Assembly: GCA_964608095.1 (NCBI GenBank)
Contig: CAZSMK010000095.1
Coordinates: 1-60,227 of the forward strand
DNA from: CAZSMK01 sp964608095
Lineage (GTDB): Bacteria; Sumerlaeota; Sumerlaeia; MWCT01; JAGHBZ01
Reading direction: 5' to 3'
DNA length: 60,227 nt
Shown: positions 53,111 through 60,227 of the stretch, piece after piece
Layout: each line of letters starts with the position of its first letter
How positions within the stretch are numbered: the stretch's first letter is position 1
The notes under the pieces: model-generated
Told to the model about the DNA's origin: nothing
Database searches by the model: none
Seen by the model: the letters and a program-made list of their open reading frames with translations, nothing else
Position numbers and translations under genes: made by a program

Positions 53111-53717
53111 CACGTAGGGGTTTTCCTTGCACGAAGCCTGACCCCGTTAGCGCTCAGAAGGCGCATTGCAGGAATTAGAAGAAACCGTCTCCACTCCTTC
53201 GAGCTCCTCGCAGACTGCGGGGTAATAAAAACCTCAGACCTTCCACAGGGTTGAGGAAAGAAGCAGACGAACTCACCACTATCCTTGTAACAAGCGTCAC
53301 CACACTCAAACACCGCAAGTCCCCAAAATAATTCATCACTCAGCACTGAAGAATCCGGAAGTGTTCTTGAACACACGGATTGTTCTAAGGCGTCCCAATA
53401 GGACGCACTTCATCATTCCGCAATCTGCAATACTCATTAAAAAGGTTCAACGCTCCGTCGTATCTCGTTACTTTTTATTTGACAATTTTCTTCTAAATTT
53501 CCTATCGTGCAGATTAAGATTTTTATAATCAACAATGACTTTTAGTTAAGTTTCAAAGAGGGGAAGAGATTTCAAAAAGTTACTTTTTTAAGATTTTCAA
53601 TTCCATTTTTTTCTTAAAGAAGGAAAGATAAAATAATCATCGTTTTTTGATAAAATTAAATTTATTTCGAGATTGTGTTACATTTAAGAATTTCGATACA
53701 AAAGAGGGAAAATAAAA
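53111..53717. other. Intergenic region between repeat block D and the DGQHR cassette
   Basis: From about 53400 the base composition becomes strongly AT-rich, marking the left edge of the cassette. No gene is supported. Promoter elements of the cassette should lie in 53600-53710; AGAGGGA (about 53703) is the ribosome site. Confidence 0.5.
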
Positions 53718-55277
53718 ATGTCATCTAAATCAAATTTGAAAATTAAAGCTATTAAAGTAAAACAATGGCTAAAGGAATGGGACGATGTGAAATTCGATCC
53801 TAGATCATACCAAAAAAAACCTGAACCCTTTTTCTATATCTTTTCAATGCCAGCAGGTCATCTAAAGGCACTTACAGGTGTATATAGGCGTTCTATAAAA
53901 AAAGGTGTCCCTCGAGCAAAAGACCCCAATGTCCAAAGAGGCCATCAAGAAGAACGTTCTAGAACAATCAGAGAATTTGTTCGTTTTGGTTTCCCTTGGT
54001 GTGAAATGGGTAATGCTAAAAGAAGACGTTCAGGTTCAGAAGATTTAAGAAAACCAGGTTGGTTACCTACAGCTATAATAGTGAATATCCTCTCTAAAGA
54101 CTCGGTCAGAAATGGTAAACATATTCCACAAGAAGACTTGATTACAGTAGAGGATAAAGAAGAAATGACAATACTACATCTTCCATCCAATTTCTCAGGT
54201 TCCAAATGGGAACCTAATCTTGTTTATCCTATGGAGGTAATTGACGGTCAGCACAGATTATGGGCTTTTGAAGAATTTGATCCATGTTATGATTTTGAGT
54301 TGCCCATCGTAGCATTTCACAATTTAGATCGTAGTTGGCAAGCCTACTTATTTTGGTCAATTAATATAACACCAAAGAGAATAAACAAATCACTAGCTTT
54401 TGATCTATATCCATTACTTCGTCAAGAAGATTGGTTAGATAGATTCGCGGGACATTCAATATATAGGGAGACAAGGTGCCAGGAGCTTGTTGAATCTTTA
54501 TGGTCGAATACAAATAGCCCATGGTATCAAAGAATAAATATGCTAGGGGAAACAAAAAGACAAAGGGGCAGTTACATTCCTATGGTAAGTCAAGCTGCTT
54601 GGATACGTTCATTAATGGCAAGCTTCGTCAAAGAATGGAGGGATTCCTCAAATTCTATAGGAGGACTTTTTGGTGCACCCAGGGCTTTAGATGAACCTTT
54701 TCTTCCATGGAACCGTGCGATGCAAGCTGCTTTTCTAATATTTGCCGGTAATAGTCTAAAAATATCCATAAAAAATACTAGATCAACATGGGCAGAATCT
54801 CTACGAAAAGATGGTCGTGTTTCTAATCAAAATGGAGACCCCGCATTTTATGGTGAATATTCACTTTTAACTACTGACCAAGGTATAAGAGGTTTTTTAC
54901 AAACAATTAATGATATATGTTATATTAAGTCTCAGGACATTGAATTGTATAATTGGAAAGCAGAGGAAATTTTTGATACAAAAAGAAACAGGAAAATTCC
55001 CGCCACGGATGACGAATATGTTGATGTTGCAAGCAAGTCACTTAAGGGAATTAAATGTGCAACATTTATTGATATGATTTGCAGAGGGTTATCCTCTTAT
55101 GACTGGAGAACTTCATCAACACCAAGACTAAGTGATGAAGAGAGATTAAAGCAATCTGTATTTAGAGGAAGTAGTGGATATAGAGAAATGAGAAGGCAAC
55201 TCATACTTCACCTGAAAAGAGCTGAAGACGAGGTATCAAACGCAGCCGAAAAAGTAGCAAATATATTAAATTTTTAA
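53718..55277 (+). CDS. DGQHR-domain (DndB-like) protein
   Basis: The 519-residue protein carries the DGQHR motif (D176-R180) in EVIDGQHRLWAFEEF, which defines a ParB/DndB-related family. The N-terminal half (KPEPFFYIFSMPAGHLKALT, RTIREFVRFGFP) fits the DndB pattern. DndB is the regulator of DNA phosphorothioation; DGQHR proteins also occur in other DNA-modification gene clusters. Downstream it has extra regions of unknown type (about 260-519). It begins an AT-rich three-gene operon with an unknown protein (14 bp later) and a D12 methyltransferase. No dndACDE genes are present, so it is not a standard Dnd system. Confidence 0.85.
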   Translation: MSSKSNLKIKAIKVKQWLKEWDDVKFDPRSYQKKPEPFFYIFSMPAGHLKALTGVYRRSIKKGVPRAKDPNVQRGHQEERSRTIREFVRFGFPWCEMGNAKRRRSGSEDLRKPGWLPTAIIVNILSKDSVRNGKHIPQEDLITVEDKEEMTILHLPSNFSGSKWEPNLVYPMEVIDGQHRLWAFEEFDPCYDFELPIVAFHNLDRSWQAYLFWSINITPKRINKSLAFDLYPLLRQEDWLDRFAGHSIYRETRCQELVESLWSNTNSPWYQRINMLGETKRQRGSYIPMVSQAAWIRSLMASFVKEWRDSSNSIGGLFGAPRALDEPFLPWNRAMQAAFLIFAGNSLKISIKNTRSTWAESLRKDGRVSNQNGDPAFYGEYSLLTTDQGIRGFLQTINDICYIKSQDIELYNWKAEEIFDTKRNRKIPATDDEYVDVASKSLKGIKCATFIDMICRGLSSYDWRTSSTPRLSDEERLKQSVFRGSSGYREMRRQLILHLKRAEDEVSNAAEKVANILNF

Positions 55278-55291
55278 TAAGGTGAATAAAG

Positions 55292-56584
55292 TTGAGAACA
55301 AAGTTAGATATTGGTATAAAAGAGGTCATCCGGAAATCTAAGCATAAAAAAATTGAAGATCATTTTATTAAATTTCCTTCACTTGAACGATCAGAAAAAT
55401 GGATTAGAAAATCAAATCGATATAGAAAATTTACCGTAAAAAATTATGAAAATGATCTTAAGAATAATATAATAGACGAAGATAAACTTTTGGAATATAT
55501 AAGTGCATCTGCACCTACCCATGTAATAGATGGGTGGTCGTTTTTAGCTCGTGCTATTGAAAGTACATTCCGAAACGATACCTATTCAGCGATCCATTTT
55601 GGCTATTATGCAGAGTTACGAGCGGCAATGGCACTGTTGGCTTCACAAGGAATTGGAATTTTTAATCGCAAGCATCCAATCATATGTGAACGTATATCAA
55701 AATGTATTCAAGGATCTACACATCAAATTGTTTGGCCCATCTTAAAGCACTGGACTTCACTAGTAAGATCATATAATCTATTAGAAAAAATTATTCATGT
55801 TGAAGATTTACCAATATCTGAGTGGTTCAATATCTGTAACGTTACCACACCTGCTAGAGCAGTTGGGCAAAATTGGTTAAGAACTTGGGGGATTGATTTA
55901 GAGATATTAGACGTGGATCGCACTAAACGTAATTTGGTTAGTTATAGACCATCTGAATTTTGTCAACCCTCCATGCCTACTACTCAGGATATTATAAGTT
56001 TCACACATGATGTTTGGGCTCTTTTCGAACCTGAATCGAATAGGGATTTTCCCGTTCTAGAGCTTCACTTAGTGAAAAAAGCTTTGAAAAATGCAAATGC
56101 TATTATGCCATCAACATCAGAGATTCGAAACAAAGGAATCGAGTCTATTAAGGCAAATGAGATCGTTAGATTTCTTAGCAATGATAATGATGTTCCTCTT
56201 CCTCTTAAACTTTCAGAGAAGCAATCCAAAGTTGAAGAACCTTATTGTCACTTAGAGATCATTTCAAGAGCGCTTCTCCTTCTTTTTGTTGCAACAGTTA
56301 CAGTACGTCATTTACTATTAAATGCAGGATATACAAGCCATAATCTAGAATTTTGGTGGAAAAGATATGGTAAAAATCGAGGTTTCTGGGATGAAAGCAA
56401 CGAACCCGAAGATCCTAAAGATATTTGGGCTGATATTCGTCTTAGCCTCGAAACCGCAAAAGAATGGATAAATAAAAAAAATCCGGAGTTAGCAACATTA
56501 AAAGGATGCAGATCTGAATTGATAGAGGTGATAAATGATTTCAGTTGTCTCGAATTAATAGGAATTTGGGGGTTACTACCATGA
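55292..56584 (+). CDS. Unrecognised 430-residue protein of the DGQHR/methyltransferase cassette
   Basis: TTG 55292 is the likely start, with AAGGTGA upstream; no ATG near it gives a better fit. I do not recognise the family. It is rich in charged and aromatic residues without signal peptide or membrane segments. The stretch SAIHFGYYAELRAAMALLAS (about 109-128) recalls the first helices of HEPN-type domains, and RALLLLFVATVTVRHLLL could be another long helix, but no R-x4-6-H ribonuclease motif is obvious. Its last codons overlap the methyltransferase start (ATGA). The position between a DGQHR protein and a methyltransferase suggests an effector or partner role. Confidence 0.7.
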   Translation: MRTKLDIGIKEVIRKSKHKKIEDHFIKFPSLERSEKWIRKSNRYRKFTVKNYENDLKNNIIDEDKLLEYISASAPTHVIDGWSFLARAIESTFRNDTYSAIHFGYYAELRAAMALLASQGIGIFNRKHPIICERISKCIQGSTHQIVWPILKHWTSLVRSYNLLEKIIHVEDLPISEWFNICNVTTPARAVGQNWLRTWGIDLEILDVDRTKRNLVSYRPSEFCQPSMPTTQDIISFTHDVWALFEPESNRDFPVLELHLVKKALKNANAIMPSTSEIRNKGIESIKANEIVRFLSNDNDVPLPLKLSEKQSKVEEPYCHLEIISRALLLLFVATVTVRHLLLNAGYTSHNLEFWWKRYGKNRGFWDESNEPEDPKDIWADIRLSLETAKEWINKKNPELATLKGCRSELIEVINDFSCLELIGIWGLLP

Positions 56585-57699
56585 AGTACATGGGATCAAA
56601 AAGATGGATGTTAAAGAACGGTTTGGGAGAACTATTACTCAAAGAAGTAAAGGACTGTTCTCGTTTTTTTGATCTCTTCACAGGCTCGGGTTCGGTTGCT
56701 GCGTATATTGCCACTAAAATCAAAGTGAAGGTTTGGGCATTTGATCTTCAGAAATTTAGTGTAATTCTTACTGAAGCCATTATCGCTAGAAATTCAAAAT
56801 TCGAATGGAGAGATGTTTGGGCTGAATGGGAATATAAATCGAACCTTATTTTATCAAACGTAAAATTCCCACAATACCTAAATTTCTCCCCCAAAAACGT
56901 TTTTTCGGCGCGAAACTGGTGTGAGAAACAAAAAAATTATCCAATAACTCACTCTTATGGTGGATATTATTTTAGTCCTCAACAGGCATTAGCAATTGAT
57001 GCATTTCGAAAGAATATTCCGCAAAAAAAACCATATAATACAGTGTGCCTTGCGTCACTAATTTGTGCAGCTAGCGAATGTGCTGCAGCACCAGGTCATA
57101 CCGCACAACCTTTTCAACCAACTGAAACCTCAACGAAATATATTGAAGAGTCTTGGAATAGGAACCTCATTGAAAGAATACAAAAAACATTAATAAGAAT
57201 CTCTCAAATAAAGTCTTTTATCGTGGGGAGAGCAGCAGTAGAGGATGCAAATCAAGCCGTAAAGCGATTACGTGAATCTGATCTAGCTTTTATTGATCCT
57301 CCTTATTCAGGAGTACAATACAGCCGATTTTATCATGTTCTTGAGACTATTGCACATGGGGATTCTGTTGAAGTAACAGGAGCTGGACGTTACCCGGCGA
57401 TAGAATATAGACCCACATCAAGTTATAGCTTAAAGTCAACATCAAAAATAGCTTTAAATGATCTACTTAAGACAATTTCTAAAAAAGGATCAAAAGCTAT
57501 AATCACATTTCCCGATCATGCTTGTACAAACGGACTATCTGGTGAGACTATACGCAACATTTCTAAAAAATATTTCAAAATCAGGGAGAGTCATATAATT
57601 AGTAGATTGAGCTCTTTGGGTGGAAAAGATTTGTCTGAAAATGGAAGGGCTGCTCGCAAAGAAACAAAAGAACTAATACTCCTCCTGACACCCAAATAA
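56581..57699 (+). CDS. D12-class (Dam-like) N6-adenine DNA methyltransferase
   Basis: The start ATG 56581 overlaps the upstream stop and yields the family N-terminus MKYMGSKRWMLKNGL; the longer frame from 56545 is not needed. The 372-residue enzyme has motif I DLFTGSGSVA (31-40) and motif IV DPPY (239-242) in the alpha-class order, typical of D12 methyltransferases, which methylate the N6 of adenine (GATC for Dam). The insert SECAAAPGHTAQPFQPTET before motif IV is uncommon. No restriction endonuclease is recognisable in the operon, so it modifies DNA for the DGQHR/unknown pair or is part of a non-classical defence. Confidence 0.88.
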   Translation: MKYMGSKRWMLKNGLGELLLKEVKDCSRFFDLFTGSGSVAAYIATKIKVKVWAFDLQKFSVILTEAIIARNSKFEWRDVWAEWEYKSNLILSNVKFPQYLNFSPKNVFSARNWCEKQKNYPITHSYGGYYFSPQQALAIDAFRKNIPQKKPYNTVCLASLICAASECAAAPGHTAQPFQPTETSTKYIEESWNRNLIERIQKTLIRISQIKSFIVGRAAVEDANQAVKRLRESDLAFIDPPYSGVQYSRFYHVLETIAHGDSVEVTGAGRYPAIEYRPTSSYSLKSTSKIALNDLLKTISKKGSKAIITFPDHACTNGLSGETIRNISKKYFKIRESHIISRLSSLGGKDLSENGRAARKETKELILLLTPK

Positions 57700-57856
57700 A
57701 ATTGAATAAGTAATACCAACAACAGATTAGAGGAGAAACTTGACACTCTCTGATTCATTGCCTGATAATTACTTTGAGCGCATTGATTTTATGATGATCC
57801 TTTAGATTTCGTGACGAAAAAATCGATACCAATAAATACATGTATCTTAATGAAAT

Positions 57857-58786
57857 ATGTTCAAGACCTATAAAATATCCCAAAAGTTCTCTCTTTCTGA
57901 GAATATTGTCGTGTATCCGGGTGATTGTTTGAAATTATTAAGCCAGATTCCGGATGACAGTATTCAACTTATTGTTACTTCTCCACCCTATAATATCGGA
58001 AAAGAATATGAGAACCGGCTAAAGCTGGAAACATATCTCAAACAACAGGAAGAAGTAATTAGAGAATGTACTCGTACATTGTCTCCTCATGGGAGTATTT
58101 GTTGGCAAGTAGGTAATTATGTTGACAACGGTTCCATTATACCGCTCGACACGGTTCTCTATCCCATCTTTGCAAAGTACGGTTTAAGTATGCGGAATCG
58201 AATTATCTGGCACTTTGGTCATGGTCTTCATTGTTCAAAACGTTTCTCCGGGCGATACGAGACTATCATCTGGTTTACGAAAACAGAAGATTACGTGTTC
58301 AACCTTGACCCGATAAGGGTTCCCCAAAAATATCCCGGCAAGAAACATTTCAAAGGACCAAACGCAGGGAAGTATTCGTGTCATCCCCTCGGTAAGAATC
58401 CGGGAGATGTCTGGATTATTCCTAATGTAAAAAGCAACCACGTGGAGAAGACGGAACATCCCTGCCAGTTCCCGGTTGAATTGATTGAACGGCTGGTTTT
58501 GTCCATGACAAATAAAGGTGATTGGGTTCTTGATCCTTTCCTTGGAACAGGAACGACAATCATTGCCGCGATACGACACGAACGACGTGGTATTGGCGCA
58601 GAAATAGTTCCTAAATATATTAAGCTTGCACGCACGCGAATAATGCAAGAAATTGCAGGAACTCTTCGAACACGTCCCATGAATACACCAGTTTATGATC
58701 CCGGAAACGCGGGTAAAAGCCTGACATCTTCACCTTTCCAAAAAGATATGATACAGATGTCATCATTTAAAAAAGGCGATGAATAA
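57857..58786 (+). CDS. Type II DNA methyltransferase (beta class, likely N4-cytosine)
   Basis: The 309-residue enzyme has motif IV TSPPYN (41-46) near the N-terminus and motif I DPFLGTGTT near residue 226, the beta-class order. SPPY is more usual for N4-cytosine than N6-adenine methyltransferases. The partner 18 bp downstream is a BstYI/BglII-family endonuclease whose cognate methyltransferases are N4-cytosine specific, which supports the same assignment here. It would protect the host GATC-core sites. Confidence 0.88.
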   Translation: MFKTYKISQKFSLSENIVVYPGDCLKLLSQIPDDSIQLIVTSPPYNIGKEYENRLKLETYLKQQEEVIRECTRTLSPHGSICWQVGNYVDNGSIIPLDTVLYPIFAKYGLSMRNRIIWHFGHGLHCSKRFSGRYETIIWFTKTEDYVFNLDPIRVPQKYPGKKHFKGPNAGKYSCHPLGKNPGDVWIIPNVKSNHVEKTEHPCQFPVELIERLVLSMTNKGDWVLDPFLGTGTTIIAAIRHERRGIGAEIVPKYIKLARTRIMQEIAGTLRTRPMNTPVYDPGNAGKSLTSSPFQKDMIQMSSFKKGDE

Positions 58787-58804
58787 AGTATTTAATCCTT
58801 AATC

Positions 58805-59416
58805 ATGAAAATTGCCACGACATATTCCCACCTCAATGGACTCGAGTTTCTTATTGTTCATAAGCAGAAGTTATGGGACGAAATTCAGGATGTTATCCAG
58901 AATGTCGATGCAGCAAAGTGCAAGACGAAAATATCAAGAGAAAAAACCATGCCGGGAAAGAAATTATACAGCCCCATTGACATGAACAAAGAATTCAAAA
59001 AACTTCTTAAACGTAAGAAATGGGCGGAAAGCCGTGTCAGTTATTGGGTCACAAAAGATGAGCGATTAATACGCAAAACCCTTACCCTTTCACCGGAGGA
59101 ACAGAAAAAAGAGATAGAAGCGGCAGGGGAAAAACCCATTTTCAGTTACAACCAGACGGATTACATAAAGGATCGTGTTGCAATCGAGGTTCAATTTGGG
59201 AAATACGCATTTGTAGCGTATGATCTGTTCGTGAAGCACCTCGCCTTTTATATCGGAGACCATATCGACGTGGGAATAGAGATCCTTCCTATGAAATCAC
59301 TCCAGAGTCAGATGAGCTCGGGTGTGGCTTATTATGAAGGCGAATTTTACAACGTTGTCCGCCAGGGTCGTGGCGTTCCCGCCGTACCTCTCGTCCTGAT
59401 CGGCATTGAACCCTGA
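58805..59416 (+). CDS. BstYI/BglII-family type II restriction endonuclease
   Basis: The 203-residue protein ends with the highly conserved block IEILPMKSLQSQMSSGVAYY and VVRQGRGVPAVPLVLIGI. The catalytic pattern D-x8-E-x-Q is present as D119, E128 and Q130 (DYIKDRVAIEVQF), exactly the layout of the BglII and BstYI active site, which uses Gln in place of Lys. Length equals that remembered for BstYI. BstYI cuts RGATCY and BglII AGATCT, so a GATC-core site is predicted; the outer bases cannot be read from sequence. The gene follows its methyltransferase in the same operon. Confidence 0.93.
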   Translation: MKIATTYSHLNGLEFLIVHKQKLWDEIQDVIQNVDAAKCKTKISREKTMPGKKLYSPIDMNKEFKKLLKRKKWAESRVSYWVTKDERLIRKTLTLSPEEQKKEIEAAGEKPIFSYNQTDYIKDRVAIEVQFGKYAFVAYDLFVKHLAFYIGDHIDVGIEILPMKSLQSQMSSGVAYYEGEFYNVVRQGRGVPAVPLVLIGIEP

Positions 59417-59938
59417 CACACAATCCCAGTAAAACGATATTCCCGCGCCAGACTTCGTATTCTTAATACCCTCTTAAATCAACGAATTGGTCGAAGTACT
59501 GCCTATGTAAGAAGATTATAAAGAAGTATTGAATCCGTGACTTTGGGGGCAAACTCAGGGACCCCAAAAAAATCTTAATAAAATGCTTTTTTTACTTGAC
59601 AAAAAAGTATCAGACATAAAAATTGGGACTTAGTTTTTAAAAATTTTATGAAAAATTATACCTTGACAGGGCACAACACCATCGGGTCTTTCCCACCGCC
59701 TTCCTGGTAAGAAAGGGAGTCTTAATTTTCGTTCCTTCGAGATTATATTTTCCGCTCACATTCCAATATTAAAATAGCCGAACTACATAGTATTTTTCAT
59801 ATACAAACTCTACTGACTCCTGAAGCAGAACAACATATATTTTTTCTATTCAAAGGGAAGTAGATAATTTATTATCATTTTTAAAAGATTTTTTCCAATA
59901 ATTTGTTTGTTTTAAATACGATAAGAATGGAGAAAATA
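59417..59938. other. AT-rich intergenic region after the restriction-modification pair
   Basis: No gene is supported in this 522-bp stretch. TTGACA occurs at about 59598 with only a poor -10. A dyad TTTGGGG/CCCCAAA (about 59542-59575) is followed by A's, not T's, so it is not a terminator for the + strand genes. Confidence 0.45.
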
Positions 59939-60166
59939 ATGAAAATAACAGGTGTTTTTAAATTTATTATAGCTGTGCTCGCAGGTATTGTGGCTGGCCT
60001 TTTTTTCCTTGCCTATAACCATCTGAACAGTTCATTTCCCATTCACGGAAAATATGAAATAAAAATGGATTATGATTTATTTTTTGGAAAGAGAGTTGAT
60101 CAATTAAATAGTAAGATACATGGGAAAGGGAGATATTGTCAAATGTTGTGTATGGCGTATGAATGA
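59939..60166 (+). CDS. Small membrane protein of unknown function (75 aa)
   Basis: ATG 59939 follows GGAG. Residues about 6-26 (VFKFIIAVLAGIVAGLFFLA) form one membrane segment, followed by a polar domain of about 45 residues with two cysteines (RYCQMLCMAYE) at the end. No family recognised. It is the last gene in the window and is complete. Confidence 0.5.
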   Translation: MKITGVFKFIIAVLAGIVAGLFFLAYNHLNSSFPIHGKYEIKMDYDLFFGKRVDQLNSKIHGKGRYCQMLCMAYE

Positions 60167-60227
60167 GCGTATCCATTTTTTTCATTATGCTACATCTTCC
60201 CCTTGAAGAATTCCATTAATGAATACT

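Noticed and set aside
59542..59580. TTTGGGG/CCCCAAA dyad as terminator of the restriction-modification operon
   Set aside because: It is followed by A's instead of T's on the coding strand and lies over 120 bp after the endonuclease stop.

Overview
The window looks like chromosomal DNA of an uncultured Gram-negative-type bacterium. The indications are secreted proteins with long Pro-Thr linkers, type II-secretion pseudopilins and an abundant class of short prepilin with the N-terminal motif GFTLIELLIVVAIIAILA. Two S-layer/propeller or lectin-rich secreted proteins and a glycan-degrading locus add to this. The style recalls candidate phyla such as Sumerlaeota or Hydrogenedentota or other PVC-like lineages. 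That is an impression from protein style; no rRNA gene is present to settle it.

Region 1 (1-11.5 kb) is a defence island. A membrane-anchored P-loop NTPase with TPR repeats runs off the left edge. A small exported protein follows. Next comes an orphan controller (C) protein gene preceded by a textbook double C-box. A complete type I restriction operon then reads leftward: hsdM, an AlbA_2/Schlafen-type ATPase gene, hsdS, a Fic gene and hsdR. Short 11-bp tandem repeats lie inside the ATPase gene and at the fic-hsdR junction; both could shift reading frames.

Region 2 (11.9-35.4 kb) is mostly core and secreted functions: a coupled QEGLA-metalloprotease / ATP-grasp / N-formylglutamate-amidohydrolase-like trio, a polytopic glycosyltransferase-like protein, and a giant secreted V8-like serine protease with five copies of a repeated domain. 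The protease gene is split by an apparent one-base frameshift near 23049. Then come a GHL10-like hydrolase, MsrA, PlsC overlapping an FtsX-like permease, tRNA-Gly(TCC), a TPR lipoprotein-like protein, an SGNH hydrolase, tRNA-Pro(CGG), an M28/glutaminyl-cyclase-like enzyme, DnaA, GspG and a 52-residue Cys4 protein.

Region 3 (35.5-48.1 kb) is a secreted/carbohydrate locus: an FAD oxidoreductase fused to SLH-like and propeller-like parts, a prepilin, a two-lobed lectin-like protein, a GH51 arabinofuranosidase, a sugar ABC importer (binding protein and two permeases, no ATPase gene), a 59-residue basic protein and a GH2 enzyme. Together they would import and hydrolyse arabinose/galactose- or glucuronate-containing glycans.

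Region 4 (48.1-60.2 kb) is accessory. A 21-bp repeat family is scattered between a DUF5615/DUF433 toxin-antitoxin pair, a HepT/MntA toxin-antitoxin pair and a complete IS4/Tn5-like insertion sequence (17-bp inverted repeats, 9-bp target duplication). An AT-rich three-gene cassette follows: a DGQHR (DndB-like) protein, an unrecognised 430-residue protein and a D12-class adenine methyltransferase. It is the best candidate here for an undescribed defence or DNA-modification system. A type II restriction-modification pair closely matching the BstYI/BglII family (GATC-core sites) lies just downstream.
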